Positions 18,483 to 27,285 of a DNA stretch of 64,000 bases are shown here, piece after piece. A model generated the notes under the pieces. The model was not told where the DNA came from and did not search any database. It worked only from the letters and a program-made list of their open reading frames with translations. The DNA comes from Clostridiales bacterium 1_7_47FAA. Its GTDB lineage: Bacteria > Bacillota > Clostridia > Lachnospirales > Lachnospiraceae. Numbering within the stretch: position 1 is the stretch's first letter; each line of letters opens with the position of its first letter. The stretch lies in the NCBI GenBank assembly GCA_000155435.1, contig DS990263.1, forward strand, positions 1 through 64,000, in the 5' to 3' direction. Position numbers and translations under genes: made by a program.

Positions 18483-21014
18483 ATGTCAGGAGATATGGAA
18501 CAGACAATGGAGGCCGCAGTATCTTACCGTCTGGATAACAGGGAACAGAAGGAGTTTAACCAATGGTTCAGCCGGTCGTTCCTCAAAAGGAAAAAGGTGC
18601 GTACTGCCAGGCCGGATGTGTCGAACCTGCAGGAGGATACAAAAATCCGGATGGAACCCGGGTGTATTCATATATGGTCAGGACAAAAGGAACTGACACT
18701 TTTGTATTCCGCCTTGACGGAGCTGGAAGAGACAGGGACATTGATTATATTCTTTGCCCAGAAGGAATTCTGGGCAATACCCAAACGCGTATTTGGGGAT
18801 GAGGATGGCGCAGGGAGGTGGTTTGGGCAGTTAAAGGCAGCCTGCGGCCGGGGGATATCTGACCGGACGGATTTTGATGTAATAAGGGAGCGGTGCACCA
18901 GGAATGGAAGCTGCTGCTTTTATTATACCAGGACCGTGGACCAGGTTTTGGAAGCATACGTGGACCTTGGCAGGAAAGAAAAGGATTTGCAGAACCTGAG
19001 GAACCTGGCAGTATTTCCCTACCGCTATACAGGTGTCCAGGCCCTTACCCTGGAACCAGACGGGATCCATGAATATGGGGAGCGCTCCATGGCAAGGCAT
19101 CTGTACGGGGATTTGGAATCCGTGGTTTATACCCGGGACTTCCTGTATCTGATAAAGGGGGACGGGGAAGAAATCATACTGCCTGTGGAATGTCTGGATG
19201 CTCTGGAGGAAGCAGGGCAGGAGCGGACGGAAGGCTGGAAGGAAGCAGGACCGGAGTGGCCGGAAGGCCGGAAGGAAGCGGATCAGGAGCTGCTTTGGCG
19301 TATCAATCAGTTCCTGGCGGCATGTAATGGACGGCGTCCGTCTGGCCTTCCAAAACTGCATCCTGAAAAGCTTGACACACCAGAGGCACAGGCGCGGTCC
19401 AGGCAGCGCGTACGGATGCAGTCCAAGCAGAATACGGATAAACTGATTGTGATGAACCCTTACAGAAAGCACAGGAAATCCGGCGCGGGCAGGTTTTCAA
19501 AACATGGAAAAGGAGAACAATCCGGCCGTCGTTGGTGGAAACAACAGAAAAAGCGGAATAAACAAAAGGGGTTCAGGGGGATTGGCAATCCGGTCAGCGG
19601 ATACATACTGATTGGAACGGCGGCCCTCATCACACTGGCCATTGCAATCTGGGGACGGAGCATGGCGGTGAGTCTCAGGGCTGGCGGTCATCTGGATTAT
19701 TTCTATAACCCCGGAGTATTTTTAAGTGGTGCTGAGTATGCCGATATGATAGCGGAAGTGTCTGCTGAAGCAGAGCGTATGCGGGCGGAAATCCTGCAGA
19801 TAGATGGGAAGGACGCGGACAGCGGTGGGATGGATGATTCCTGGAAGGAACAGTATATGGTAACCGTACCGGATGATACGGTCTTTGACCAGGTGGGCAG
19901 GGATGGAACCTATGTGTCCTCCAAACAGTATTTTACCATCCAGCTTCCGCCGGGAGATTGGGAAGACCGCAGCCTGTCAAGTGATGATGACCGTCTGGCT
20001 TCCTCCTGGGGACAGGTCATGGTCAGCGGTTACCGCACCGAGGGCAGGCCTCATAAGATGGCGGGAACAGGAATCCCAAAGACAAAGGATGAATATGTGA
20101 AGCAGATGAAAGCCAATATAACAGGCAGCGGAAATCTGTTTAAGCGTGAGGTGCCCATACCCCAGGTGGAAGGATATACATACCAGGAAAAGGATGGCTG
20201 TATCCTTATCAGGAAGGAAATCCGCAGTACGGAGGGCGATGGGGGCTATAGCCTGGATTTAAGCCTGATGGCCCCTGAGTATTCCTACACGGTAAATATC
20301 TGGCTGGAAGAGGAGACGCAGGAAAATATCGAAAAAGCCAGGACGGCCCTGGATACCTTCCGTCTCCTGGACATTTCCACGGGAATCTGTAAGCAGATGG
20401 AGGATGAGGTGTTCCACGGTTATTATGGAAGGAACACGGTCATGACCAGCTGTCTGGTACTTATGGAAGAGGACATGGAGGAGGATGATATCAGGGAATG
20501 CCTGGACAAGGTAAAGGAGATAGATAAGGGGCTTTTCGGGTCAAGGGAGGGACAGGCCCTGGCTGTTCGGAGTGAAAACAGCAGATGGCTGGGAATCGAC
20601 TGTCCCAGCCTGCAGCAAAACTGTTTTGAACCAAATGCAAGGAAGGTGTCAGAAATCTTTCAGGCGGATGTGATCCTGTATGATGAATTTGACGGGGACC
20701 TGCTCATGGTGGCTTATTGCAGTAAGGACCAGAAGGACTCCTGCCAGAGGGCCACGTCGTTTAGTAAAGGAATGCTGGAGCAGGAGTTCCAGTGCTATGG
20801 CGAGGAACAGAAATTCCCGGGGGGACTGCTGCAATATATGGACCTGACCAGGGAAGAGGCTTCTGCCATATGGGAGGGGATGGATGTGGTATTCCAGATA
20901 GAGAAATGGGAGGCGCTGACCAGCCATATGACCAGGATGCCGATACCACAGGAGTTCGTCGGTATGTGGGATATTGCTGTGTTTGGGGATGGTTTTGAGG
21001 TGATACGGCAATAG
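18483..21014 (+). CDS. Uncharacterised membrane protein with YcxB-like N-terminal region
   Basis: I do not recognise a function for this 843-residue protein. Residues about 55-135 (EPGCIHIWSGQKELTLLYS, LIIFFAQKEFWAIPKRVF) resemble the C-terminal domain of YcxB-like proteins, a tentative match. Residues 240-272 contain an imperfect Glu/Gly/Arg/Trp duplication. A basic stretch (about 325-365) precedes one clear membrane segment (about 371-391). The remaining 450 residues would lie outside, if basic residues stay inside. The outer part has no motif I can name. It sits between sigE and sigG and could be a sporulation-associated protein, but nothing in the sequence proves that. A GGGGGAAGG ribosome site precedes the ATG. 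Confidence 0.6.
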   Translation: MSGDMEQTMEAAVSYRLDNREQKEFNQWFSRSFLKRKKVRTARPDVSNLQEDTKIRMEPGCIHIWSGQKELTLLYSALTELEETGTLIIFFAQKEFWAIPKRVFGDEDGAGRWFGQLKAACGRGISDRTDFDVIRERCTRNGSCCFYYTRTVDQVLEAYVDLGRKEKDLQNLRNLAVFPYRYTGVQALTLEPDGIHEYGERSMARHLYGDLESVVYTRDFLYLIKGDGEEIILPVECLDALEEAGQERTEGWKEAGPEWPEGRKEADQELLWRINQFLAACNGRRPSGLPKLHPEKLDTPEAQARSRQRVRMQSKQNTDKLIVMNPYRKHRKSGAGRFSKHGKGEQSGRRWWKQQKKRNKQKGFRGIGNPVSGYILIGTAALITLAIAIWGRSMAVSLRAGGHLDYFYNPGVFLSGAEYADMIAEVSAEAERMRAEILQIDGKDADSGGMDDSWKEQYMVTVPDDTVFDQVGRDGTYVSSKQYFTIQLPPGDWEDRSLSSDDDRLASSWGQVMVSGYRTEGRPHKMAGTGIPKTKDEYVKQMKANITGSGNLFKREVPIPQVEGYTYQEKDGCILIRKEIRSTEGDGGYSLDLSLMAPEYSYTVNIWLEEETQENIEKARTALDTFRLLDISTGICKQMEDEVFHGYYGRNTVMTSCLVLMEEDMEEDDIRECLDKVKEIDKGLFGSREGQALAVRSENSRWLGIDCPSLQQNCFEPNARKVSEIFQADVILYDEFDGDLLMVAYCSKDQKDSCQRATSFSKGMLEQEFQCYGEEQKFPGGLLQYMDLTREEASAIWEGMDVVFQIEKWEALTSHMTRMPIPQEFVGMWDIAVFGDGFEVIRQ

Positions 21015-21145
21015 CGGTGGAAGATGTGGTATGCAAAGATATGGTATGCAAAGATATGGTATGCAAAGATGTGTATGCAAAGATGTGTATGCAAAGGTAT
21101 GTATGGAAAGACATGTATGTAAAGATATGTATTGGAAGATATATG
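21014..21145 (+). repeat. Short tandem repeats (15-bp and 13-bp versions of ATGCAAAGAT)
   Basis: The leader of the next gene holds three copies of a 15-base unit containing TATGCAAAGATAT. Several 13-base copies (TGTATGCAAAGATG) and decayed copies (TATGGAAAGACATG, TATGTAAAGATATG) follow. The unit carries ATG codons in frame with the downstream gene, so it can look coding, but it probably is a 5' untranslated region or slippage-prone DNA. Confidence 0.8.
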
Positions 21146-21165
21146 GAAAGAAAGGGGCATGTGTG

Positions 21166-21906
21166 ATGGAAAAGCAAAGAAACGGATTATCAAAAGCGGC
21201 GGGTGGAAAACGGACCACGGAGGATGGAAAATGGATTATGACGGGTGGAAAACGGACCACCGCCGCAGTGAAGCGTACCGCGGCGTTTGCGGCGGCAATT
21301 GTATTGGCAGCCGCGCCGGTTACTTCCTATGGGTTTCAGATGAAGGGGGAGTACTATGAAATCAGCTGCCAGGAAGCCAATGCGTTCATGTTTGACGGCA
21401 CCACGGCAGAGGCAGGAACCACAGGACAGCTGGTGCTGTCCAAGCTGGAAAGCAGCTGGGCGTCTGAAAGTTCCATAAGGACCACGGATATAAGCGTCAT
21501 AACCGCGAAAGTGGTACCGGGAGATAACGGGCTTAATGTAATCGAGTACACGGCCAAATCACCGGGCACGGCCCAGCTCATTGTGGTGGTTGAGAGCGGG
21601 GCAGCGGTGAATATGGGGAATTTTTATGTGACAGCTGCTTCTGGCGGACAAGGTACGGACATTGGCTGGATTCAGGAGAATGGCCAATGGAAATATAAAA
21701 TGGGCGATGGTACCTATAAGGACAATGGATGGTTTGCGGATAACGGCAAATGGTATTACCTGGGACCGGATGGGACCATGTATGCCAGCCAATGGCTTCA
21801 GGATGGGGAATGGTGGTATTACCTGGGGGCGGACGGCGCCATGCTTAAGGACACCGTGACGCCGGACGGATACCAGGTGAATGATTATGGGGTCTGGGAA
21901 CCGTGA
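21166..21906 (+). CDS. Secreted protein with cell-wall-binding (choline-binding type) repeats
   Basis: A 246-residue exported protein. A Lys/Arg-rich N region of about 45 residues precedes a signal peptide (AAFAAAIVLAAAPVTSYG). Then comes a beta-rich domain of about 100 residues (SCQEANAFMFDGTTAEAG to GNFYVTAASGG) and a C-terminal set of aromatic repeats (GWIQENGQWKYK, GWFADNGKWYYLGPDG, QWLQDGEWWYYLGADG) of the cell-wall/choline-binding type. The repeats usually attach proteins to the wall. The middle domain is not identified. The ATG at 21166 follows AAAGGGG. The same frame is open further upstream through tandem repeats, which I exclude. Confidence 0.75.
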   Translation: MEKQRNGLSKAAGGKRTTEDGKWIMTGGKRTTAAVKRTAAFAAAIVLAAAPVTSYGFQMKGEYYEISCQEANAFMFDGTTAEAGTTGQLVLSKLESSWASESSIRTTDISVITAKVVPGDNGLNVIEYTAKSPGTAQLIVVVESGAAVNMGNFYVTAASGGQGTDIGWIQENGQWKYKMGDGTYKDNGWFADNGKWYYLGPDGTMYASQWLQDGEWWYYLGADGAMLKDTVTPDGYQVNDYGVWEP

Positions 21907-21958
21907 GGCCGGGAAGGATTGGGGTATCCCGGCAGATGATATCCGGCAGATGATATCA

Positions 21959-22037
21959 GGGCCTGTTTGAAAATTCATTCCCGCCATCTGCCCTAAGGAA
22001 TCCACCAGAGGTACCCCTTTAGGACTAAGCACGCCCC
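21959..22037. repeat. Degenerate copy of a GGGCGTGTTTGAAAATT palindromic element
   Basis: The left part (from 21959) reads GGGCCTGTTTGAAAATTCATTC and the right end near 22027-22036 reads AAGCACGCCC, giving imperfect inverted ends. It shares its core with sequences at 31964-31984 and 33457-33527. It lies between the stop of the cell-wall-repeat gene and the terminator of the convergent NYN gene. Confidence 0.55.
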
Positions 22038-22058
22038 ACTTTGCGGCATATTTGGATA

Positions 22059-22116
22059 AAAAGACAAAAAACACCCGCAGGACATGGATTGCTTTGAATC
22101 CCCTGTCCGCGGGTGT
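22059..22116 (-). terminator. Terminator of the minus-strand NYN gene
   Basis: Positions 22071-22086 pair with 22101-22116 in a long imperfect stem (8 bp ACACCCGC/GCGGGTGT, a bulged A, then more pairs). On the minus strand this is followed by a T-rich run (A-rich at 22059-22070 on the plus strand). It ends the minus-strand gene just after its stop. Confidence 0.85.
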
Positions 22117-22123
22117 CCCTGCG

Positions 22124-23050
22124 TTACCGCATCTGTATCATATTATCCTTAATCTTAAATGTGCCGAAGCTGCGGATGAAGCTGGATATACGGCTGAATC
22201 CATACTGCTTGACATCGAAGGACGGGAATGCCTTTTTAAGCTCGTCATGGACAATGCTCAGGTTGTCCACATGTCCCTTATTCTCCCGTATCATACGGAT
22301 GATTTCCTTTTCAATCTCAGCCTTGGAGATGCTGGCGCTTTTCTCCTGAACAAAGTAACCGCCGTGGAGTTTCACCACCTGGAAATCATTGTTGTCCAAG
22401 CTTTCCAGGAAGGTGGAAAGCTTGGAATAACCGTAGTTGCGCACGTCAAAATCCGAGAAACGCTTGGTCAGGAAATTGCCTACGCGGGCCAGGATGATGG
22501 GCTGGTTCTGGCTGTTATTCTCTATCAGCAGCTTGGTGATGGCTTTCTGTATCTCATCGATACTTGTAATGGTCTTCTGGTTCTCAATCACGGTGGCCTC
22601 AGGCGCATCATCGGAAGAGATGATTTCCAGAAGCTTGAAGGTGTCACAGGCAGCCCTGAACGGCTTGGGGGTCTTCTGTTCGCCGATTCCCATTACAAAC
22701 ATCCCGGCCTCCCTGAGGCGCTGGGCAAGCTTGGTAAAGTCCGAGTCACTGGATACCAGGCAGAAGCCGTCCACATTGCCGGAATAGAGGATGTCCATGG
22801 CATCGATGATCATGGCTGAATCCGTGGCATTCTTTCCCGTGGTATAGCTGTACTGCTGGATGGGATTCACGGACCAGTCCAGTAAAACGTTCTTCCAGCT
22901 GCGTTTCTCATTGTCCGTCCAGTCCCCGTATATTCGCTTGTAGGTGGCGATTCCCTGGTCTGAGACCTCGTCCAGGATATACTTGATATACTTAGGTGAT
23001 ACGTTGTCCGCATCAATTAATACTGCAAATCTTCTTTCACTCTGCTCCAT
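22124..23050 (-). CDS. NYN-domain (PIN-like) protein with OST-HTH/LOTUS domains
   Basis: This 308-residue protein begins with a NYN/LabA-type nuclease fold: FAVLIDADNVSPKYIKYIL, then DSAMIIDAMDILYSG and CLVSSDSDFTKLAQRLREAG, which place acidic residues as in PIN-like RNases. Two C-terminal repeats (ITKLLIENNSQNQPIILARVGNFL and IIRMIRENKGHVDNLSIVHDEL, each ending in a GYSKLSTFL or GFSRISSFI motif) match OST-HTH/LOTUS RNA-binding domains. A role in RNA decay or quality control is inferred from the family. I use the ATG at 23050. An in-frame GTG at 23062 is possible. Confidence 0.8.
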   Translation of the reverse strand: MEQSERRFAVLIDADNVSPKYIKYILDEVSDQGIATYKRIYGDWTDNEKRSWKNVLLDWSVNPIQQYSYTTGKNATDSAMIIDAMDILYSGNVDGFCLVSSDSDFTKLAQRLREAGMFVMGIGEQKTPKPFRAACDTFKLLEIISSDDAPEATVIENQKTITSIDEIQKAITKLLIENNSQNQPIILARVGNFLTKRFSDFDVRNYGYSKLSTFLESLDNNDFQVVKLHGGYFVQEKSASISKAEIEKEIIRMIRENKGHVDNLSIVHDELKKAFPSFDVKQYGFSRISSFIRSFGTFKIKDNMIQMR

Positions 23051-23155
23051 AGATATGTTCACTTTCTTATTTATTTCTTAACATATCCAGTTTAACACAT
23101 CACGGGAGGGGCTTCAAGGAGAAGTGAGCGACAAACGTATATATTTTGTACATGC

Positions 23156-23932
23156 TCAGCTCAAATAGGTCTTCATGCTCTTTAACGCGTTCTTTTCCAA
23201 GCGGCTGACCTGGGCCTGGCTGATGTGGATTTCCTCGGCCACCTCAGTCTGGGTCTTTCCTTCAAAAAAACGCATATCGATGATATGGCGTTCCCGCTCC
23301 GGCAGGCGTTTCATGGCTTCCACCAATGACAGGTCCTCCACCCAGTTTTCCTCTAGGTTTTTCTTGTCACTGATCTGATCCATTACATAAAGCGGGTCCC
23401 CGCCGTCCGTGTACACAGGCTCGTAGAGGCTGACGGGTGTCTGTATGGCATCCAATGCATAGGTGATATCTTCTTTGGATACACCGATTTCCTGGGCTAT
23501 TTCCACGAGGGTGGGTTCCTTGGAATTGACCCTGGTCAGCTGCTCCCTTGCGTAGAGGGCTTTATAGGCCGTGTCCCTTAAGGAACGGCTTACGCGGATG
23601 GAGTTGTTGTCACGCAGATACCTGCGGACCTCGCCCAGTATCATTGGGACTGCATAAGTAGAAAACTTGACATTCTGGGTGATATCAAAATTGTCAATGG
23701 CTTTGATAAGGCCGATGCAGCCAATCTGAAACAGGTCGTCTATGTTCTCCTGGCTGTTTGAAAAACGCTGTATCACGCTGAGTACCAGGCGCAGGTTCCC
23801 TTTGATGTACTGCTCCCTGGCATCTTTATCCCCGTTCAGTATCCTCTTGAATAGTTCCTCTTTTTCTTCATTACTCAGTAAAGGCAGCTTGGCGGTATTG
23901 ACTCCGCAAATCTCAACTTTGTAGCCCGACAT
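23156..23932 (-). CDS. sigG: RNA polymerase sporulation sigma factor SigG
   Basis: Sigma-G drives late forespore transcription. The 258-residue protein starts MSGYKVEICGVNTAKLPLL, the typical SigG opening containing the region bound by anti-sigma factors. It has region 2 (NLRLVLSVIQRFSNSQENIDD, FQIGCIGLIKAIDNF), the region 2.4/3 segment (RVSRSLRDTAYKAL) and a region 4 helix-turn-helix (TQTEVAEEIHISQAQVSRLE). The ATG at 23932 follows GGAGGTAAGG closely. An in-frame start 30 bases upstream lacks a site. sigG usually follows sigE directly. Here about 4.9 kb lie between them and sigG is inverted. Confidence 0.95.
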   Translation of the reverse strand: MSGYKVEICGVNTAKLPLLSNEEKEELFKRILNGDKDAREQYIKGNLRLVLSVIQRFSNSQENIDDLFQIGCIGLIKAIDNFDITQNVKFSTYAVPMILGEVRRYLRDNNSIRVSRSLRDTAYKALYAREQLTRVNSKEPTLVEIAQEIGVSKEDITYALDAIQTPVSLYEPVYTDGGDPLYVMDQISDKKNLEENWVEDLSLVEAMKRLPERERHIIDMRFFEGKTQTEVAEEIHISQAQVSRLEKNALKSMKTYLS

Positions 23933-24367
23933 AATCCTTACCTCCGTTATATTGCCATACATCCTGACATAAAAAAATGGCAGGACTGCACTGGATGAAT
24001 CTGCTATAACGAAATGATGTACTGATTCGGATGGTTTTATACGATTTGGGGGCAGAAAAAGATTTCCATTTTTTGCACATCTGGGCGTGTGATTCTGGAA
24101 AATTGTTTAAAATCAGGCACTTCCAGGCGGTTTGGATTCCCGTCTGATTGATGGAATGATAGGATGGAAGATAATGGAAACGGAGAAAGGAAAATCGATG
24201 AACCGGTTTGCAGATTTTATTTTTATAGGGGCTTAAGGAGTTTTTGCGTGTCCCTTGGCGGAAATGAAGATGTGGCCTGCAGCTGCAGGCAGTATGGCAG
24301 AGGAACTGTAAACGTAATAATGCAGGGCTGCCGTTCATATATTATAAAAAACATATATGAGGTTTCC
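23933..24367. other. 435-base gap between divergent sigG and DUF3298-like gene
   Basis: This AT-richer stretch should hold the divergent promoters. A weak plus-strand candidate is TTGGAT (24132-24137) with AATGAT (24155-24160), spacing 17. I could not find a convincing forespore-type promoter (GYATA / GGNNANANT) for sigG by eye. The frame of the downstream gene is open up to 24164 but lacks a ribosome site there. Nothing else is evident. Confidence 0.4.
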
Positions 24368-25021
24368 ATGCAGACCATAACACAATACACGTTGACGGAC
24401 CAGATGGATTACCAGGGGACCCCGGTCTTAAACTGCCAGATCCGCTATCCACGGTTTGACACTGCCTGCGGCCAGGATGCCCAATGGCAGGTGAATGAAT
24501 TCTATCGTTCCATGTCAGAGGAAAAGGGGGCGTACTGCCGCAGCAGCCTGTATCCTGAGGCGGTCAGCGGATTAGAATACAGCCGCGCCGGGAATTTCCC
24601 CTTTTTCCCTTATGAGTTTGATGTGGGTTATAACGTGACCTTTAATGAGGAATGTTTTGCCAGCCTGTATTTTGACCAGTATGAGTTCACAGGAGGCGCA
24701 CACGGCTCGACCATACGCACCTCCCAGACCTGGGATCTTGAAACCGGCAGGCAGCTTACGCTGGGTGATTTTTATCCGGATGACCCAGACTACATTAAAG
24801 AGATCCAGGAATGGATTGAGTATGAGATTGCTGGGAGGTTAAAGGCAGGGCCTTCCACGTACTTTGATGATTACCCCGAGCTGCTGCGAAGCACATTCCA
24901 GGCAGGGAATTTCTATCTTACGCCGGAGGGGATAGTGATTTATTACCAGCAATATGACATAGCCCCTTATTCCAGCGGCATAACGGAATTCCTCCTGCCC
25001 TTTTCAGGGACAGACTCATAA
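24368..25021 (+). CDS. DUF3298-type protein
   Basis: The 217-residue protein has the layout of DUF3298/RsiV C-terminal domains: DYQGTPVLNCQIRYPRF at the start, VGYNVTFNEECFASLYFDQYEFTGGAHGSTIRTSQTWDLETGRQLTLGDF in the middle (GGAH is the family hallmark), and a C-terminal ITPEGIVIYYQQYDIAPYSSG-like segment (here YLTPEGIVIYYQ). No signal peptide or membrane anchor is visible, so it differs from secreted or membrane-bound relatives. GAGG lies 6 bases before the ATG at 24368. The function of the stand-alone domain is unknown to me. Confidence 0.7.
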   Translation: MQTITQYTLTDQMDYQGTPVLNCQIRYPRFDTACGQDAQWQVNEFYRSMSEEKGAYCRSSLYPEAVSGLEYSRAGNFPFFPYEFDVGYNVTFNEECFASLYFDQYEFTGGAHGSTIRTSQTWDLETGRQLTLGDFYPDDPDYIKEIQEWIEYEIAGRLKAGPSTYFDDYPELLRSTFQAGNFYLTPEGIVIYYQQYDIAPYSSGITEFLLPFSGTDS

Positions 25022-25090
25022 AAAGGCTTTAGACAGGGAAACAGCGCCGGGATTGAATTCCTGGCGCTGTTTCCCTGTCTAAAGCCTTTT
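25021..25090. terminator. Bidirectional terminator between convergent genes
   Basis: A near-perfect inverted repeat of about 30 bp per arm (25021-25051 with 25060-25090) begins with AAAAGGCTTTAGACAGGG and ends with its complement. A-rich and T-rich ends on both sides allow termination of both the DUF3298-like gene and coaX. Confidence 0.85.
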
Positions 25091-25156
25091 ATGACGTACT
25101 GTTACGCATGTATCCTTCTGGTATCCTACCTTTCTGGTATCTACCCTTCCGGCATC

Positions 25157-25924
25157 CTACTGCGCGTTCTTCCGGTATAATATCAATAATCCCTTCAGCA
25201 GAAGCGCATCATCCACGATAATCCTGTGGCGGCACAGGGGAGTGATGAACTTGGCCAGACCGCCTGTGGCGATAATCGTTGGCTCCTCGCCCAATTCCAG
25301 GGCCATGCGGTCCAAGATGCCGTCTATCATGTCCACGTTGCCGTAGATAATGCCGGACCTCATACAGTCAATGGTATTCTTGCCGATGACGTGGCCTGGT
25401 ACCTCCAGGCTGATGTAGGGAAGCTGGGCCGTCTTGCTGCTCAGGGAATTAAGGGATACCTTGAGGCCGGGAAGGATGACGCCGCCAATATAATTGCCCT
25501 TCTTGTCCACCGTGCACAGGGTGGTTGCAGTGCCCATGTCAATGACCACCAGCGGAAGGGGATGCTCATGGCTGGCAGCCACCGCGTCCACAATCTGGTC
25601 GCTTCCAACGGTCTTTGGGTTGTCCATGATGATGTTCATGCCGGTCTTCATGCCGGACCCCACAAGAAGGGGAGAGATGCCGGTGACCTTTGTAACGGCG
25701 CTCATGATGGTGGAGTTAAGGGGAGGGACCACGGATGACAGGATGGCTCCCTCAATGGAACCGATATCAATCTGGTTCATCTCCAGGATGTTCTTAAAGC
25801 TTACTGCGTATTCCGTATCCGTGCGGCCCTGGTCCGTGGTGACACGCTCTATAAAATAGGTCCTTTCTTCATCAATACCACCGATAACCGTGTTGGTATT
25901 GCCCATGTCAATGGCTAAAATCAT
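25157..25924 (-). CDS. coaX: Type III pantothenate kinase
   Basis: CoaX phosphorylates pantothenate, the first step of CoA synthesis. The 255-residue protein shows the ASKHA-fold motifs of type III enzymes: AIDMGNTNTVIGG at the start, VVPPLN near residue 66, SDQIVDAVAA near 107 and VIDMGTATTLCTVD near 125. It is divergent from coaBC, which acts two steps later, so the CoA genes share a 106-base intergenic region. A GGAAAGGAG site lies upstream on the minus strand. Confidence 0.93.
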   Translation of the reverse strand: MILAIDMGNTNTVIGGIDEERTYFIERVTTDQGRTDTEYAVSFKNILEMNQIDIGSIEGAILSSVVPPLNSTIMSAVTKVTGISPLLVGSGMKTGMNIIMDNPKTVGSDQIVDAVAASHEHPLPLVVIDMGTATTLCTVDKKGNYIGGVILPGLKVSLNSLSSKTAQLPYISLEVPGHVIGKNTIDCMRSGIIYGNVDMIDGILDRMALELGEEPTIIATGGLAKFITPLCRHRIIVDDALLLKGLLILYRKNAQ

Positions 25925-26030
25925 GCGGGGGAACTCCTTTCCATTGGAAAAAATATATGATATACTTTACCATGGATTGTATCATAGAACAATCTGAAAA
26001 ACAACAGTCTTGGTCCCAAGGGAGGAAGTT

Positions 26031-27236
26031 ATGTTAAAAGGAAAAACCGTACTTCTCGGAGTAACAGGCAGCATTGCCGCATATAAAATAGCCAGCCTTG
26101 CCAGCATGCTGGTAAAGCAGGGGGTGAAGGTGCATGTCCTCATGACAAGGAATGCCACGAATTTCATCAACCCCATAACATTTGAGAGCCTTACCGGCAA
26201 TAAGTGTCTGGTGGACACCTTTGACCGGAACTTTGAATTCAGCGTGGAGCACGTGGCCCTTGCAAAGCAGGCGGATGTGGTCATGGTCGCCCCTGCCTCG
26301 GCCAATGTCATCGGCAAGATTGCCCATGGCATTGCGGACGATATGCTGACCACGACCATCATGGCCTGCAGGTGCAGGAAGATCATTGCCCCGGCCATGA
26401 ATACCAACATGTATGAGAACCCGATCCTCCAGGATAACCTGGACATCTGCCGCAGGTACGGCATGGAGGTCATTGCCCCGGCATGCGGTTATCTGGCCTG
26501 CGGGGATACGGGGGCAGGTAAGATGCCGGAGCCTGAGGTGCTGTTCCAGTATATACTGAGGGAGGCCGGATACCCCAAGGACCTTGCAGGAAAGAAGATC
26601 CTTGTAACCGCCGGGCCGACCAGGGAATCCATTGACCCGGTGCGTTTCATTACCAACCATTCCACAGGTAAGATGGGATATGCAATTGCGAAAGCGGCAG
26701 CATACCGCGGCGCGGATGTCACGCTGGTAAGCGGGCCGGTGGACCTTGCCCCGCCCATGTTCGTGGAGGTGGTGCAGGTTAAGAGCGCCCGGCAGATGTA
26801 TGAGGCTGTCACAGGGCGAAGCAGCGGACAGGACATAATCATAAAGGCGGCGGCCGTGGCGGATTACCGTCCTGCAGCCGTTGGAACGGAGAAGATTAAA
26901 AAGTCTGACAGCGACCTTTCCATTGCCCTGGAGCGCACGGATGACATCCTTGGCTGGCTGGGCAGCCACCGGGAAGACGGCCAGTTCCTGTGCGGCTTTT
27001 CCATGGAAACCCAGAACATGCTGGAGAATTCCAGGGCAAAGCTTAATCGGAAGAACATCGATATGATTGTGGCCAACAACCTGAAGGTTAAGGGCGCGGG
27101 ATTCGGGACAGATACCAATGTGGTGACCATCATTACCAGGGACCATGAGAAGGAGCTTCCCCTGATGGGCAAGGATGAGGTGGCGGATGCGCTGCTGACC
27201 GAAATCATGGCCTGCCGGGAACCGGGCCGTATCTGA
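26031..27236 (+). CDS. coaBC: Bifunctional phosphopantothenoylcysteine decarboxylase/synthase
   Basis: The enzyme joins cysteine to 4'-phosphopantothenate and then decarboxylates the product. The 401-residue protein has an N-terminal flavoprotein decarboxylase domain (GVTGSIAAYKIASL, the catalytic-His region VEHVALAKQADVV, PAMNTNMYENP and ACGYLACGDTGAGKMPEP). The C-terminal synthase domain has VTAGPTRESIDPVRFITNHS and AAVADYRP. GGGAGG lies 5 bases before the ATG at 26031. It is divergent from coaX. Confidence 0.94.
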   Translation: MLKGKTVLLGVTGSIAAYKIASLASMLVKQGVKVHVLMTRNATNFINPITFESLTGNKCLVDTFDRNFEFSVEHVALAKQADVVMVAPASANVIGKIAHGIADDMLTTTIMACRCRKIIAPAMNTNMYENPILQDNLDICRRYGMEVIAPACGYLACGDTGAGKMPEPEVLFQYILREAGYPKDLAGKKILVTAGPTRESIDPVRFITNHSTGKMGYAIAKAAAYRGADVTLVSGPVDLAPPMFVEVVQVKSARQMYEAVTGRSSGQDIIIKAAAVADYRPAAVGTEKIKKSDSDLSIALERTDDILGWLGSHREDGQFLCGFSMETQNMLENSRAKLNRKNIDMIVANNLKVKGAGFGTDTNVVTIITRDHEKELPLMGKDEVADALLTEIMACREPGRI

Positions 27237-27285
27237 TGGTTCCTGGGGCGTGTTGGAGTATGACAAAAAGACAGGAGCTGTGTCC

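Noticed and set aside
21031-21165. Longer N terminus for the cell-wall-repeat protein
   Set aside because: The added residues come from ATG-rich tandem repeats and would put 45 odd residues before an already long basic region. The ATG at 21166 has its own ribosome site.
22052-22819. 255-codon plus-strand open frame opposite the NYN gene
   Set aside because: It starts inside the terminator of the minus-strand gene and is antisense to clear NYN and OST-HTH motifs.
23933-24060. Sigma-F promoter for sigG
   Set aside because: No convincing GYATA plus GGNNANANT pair at proper spacing. The best candidates miss key bases.
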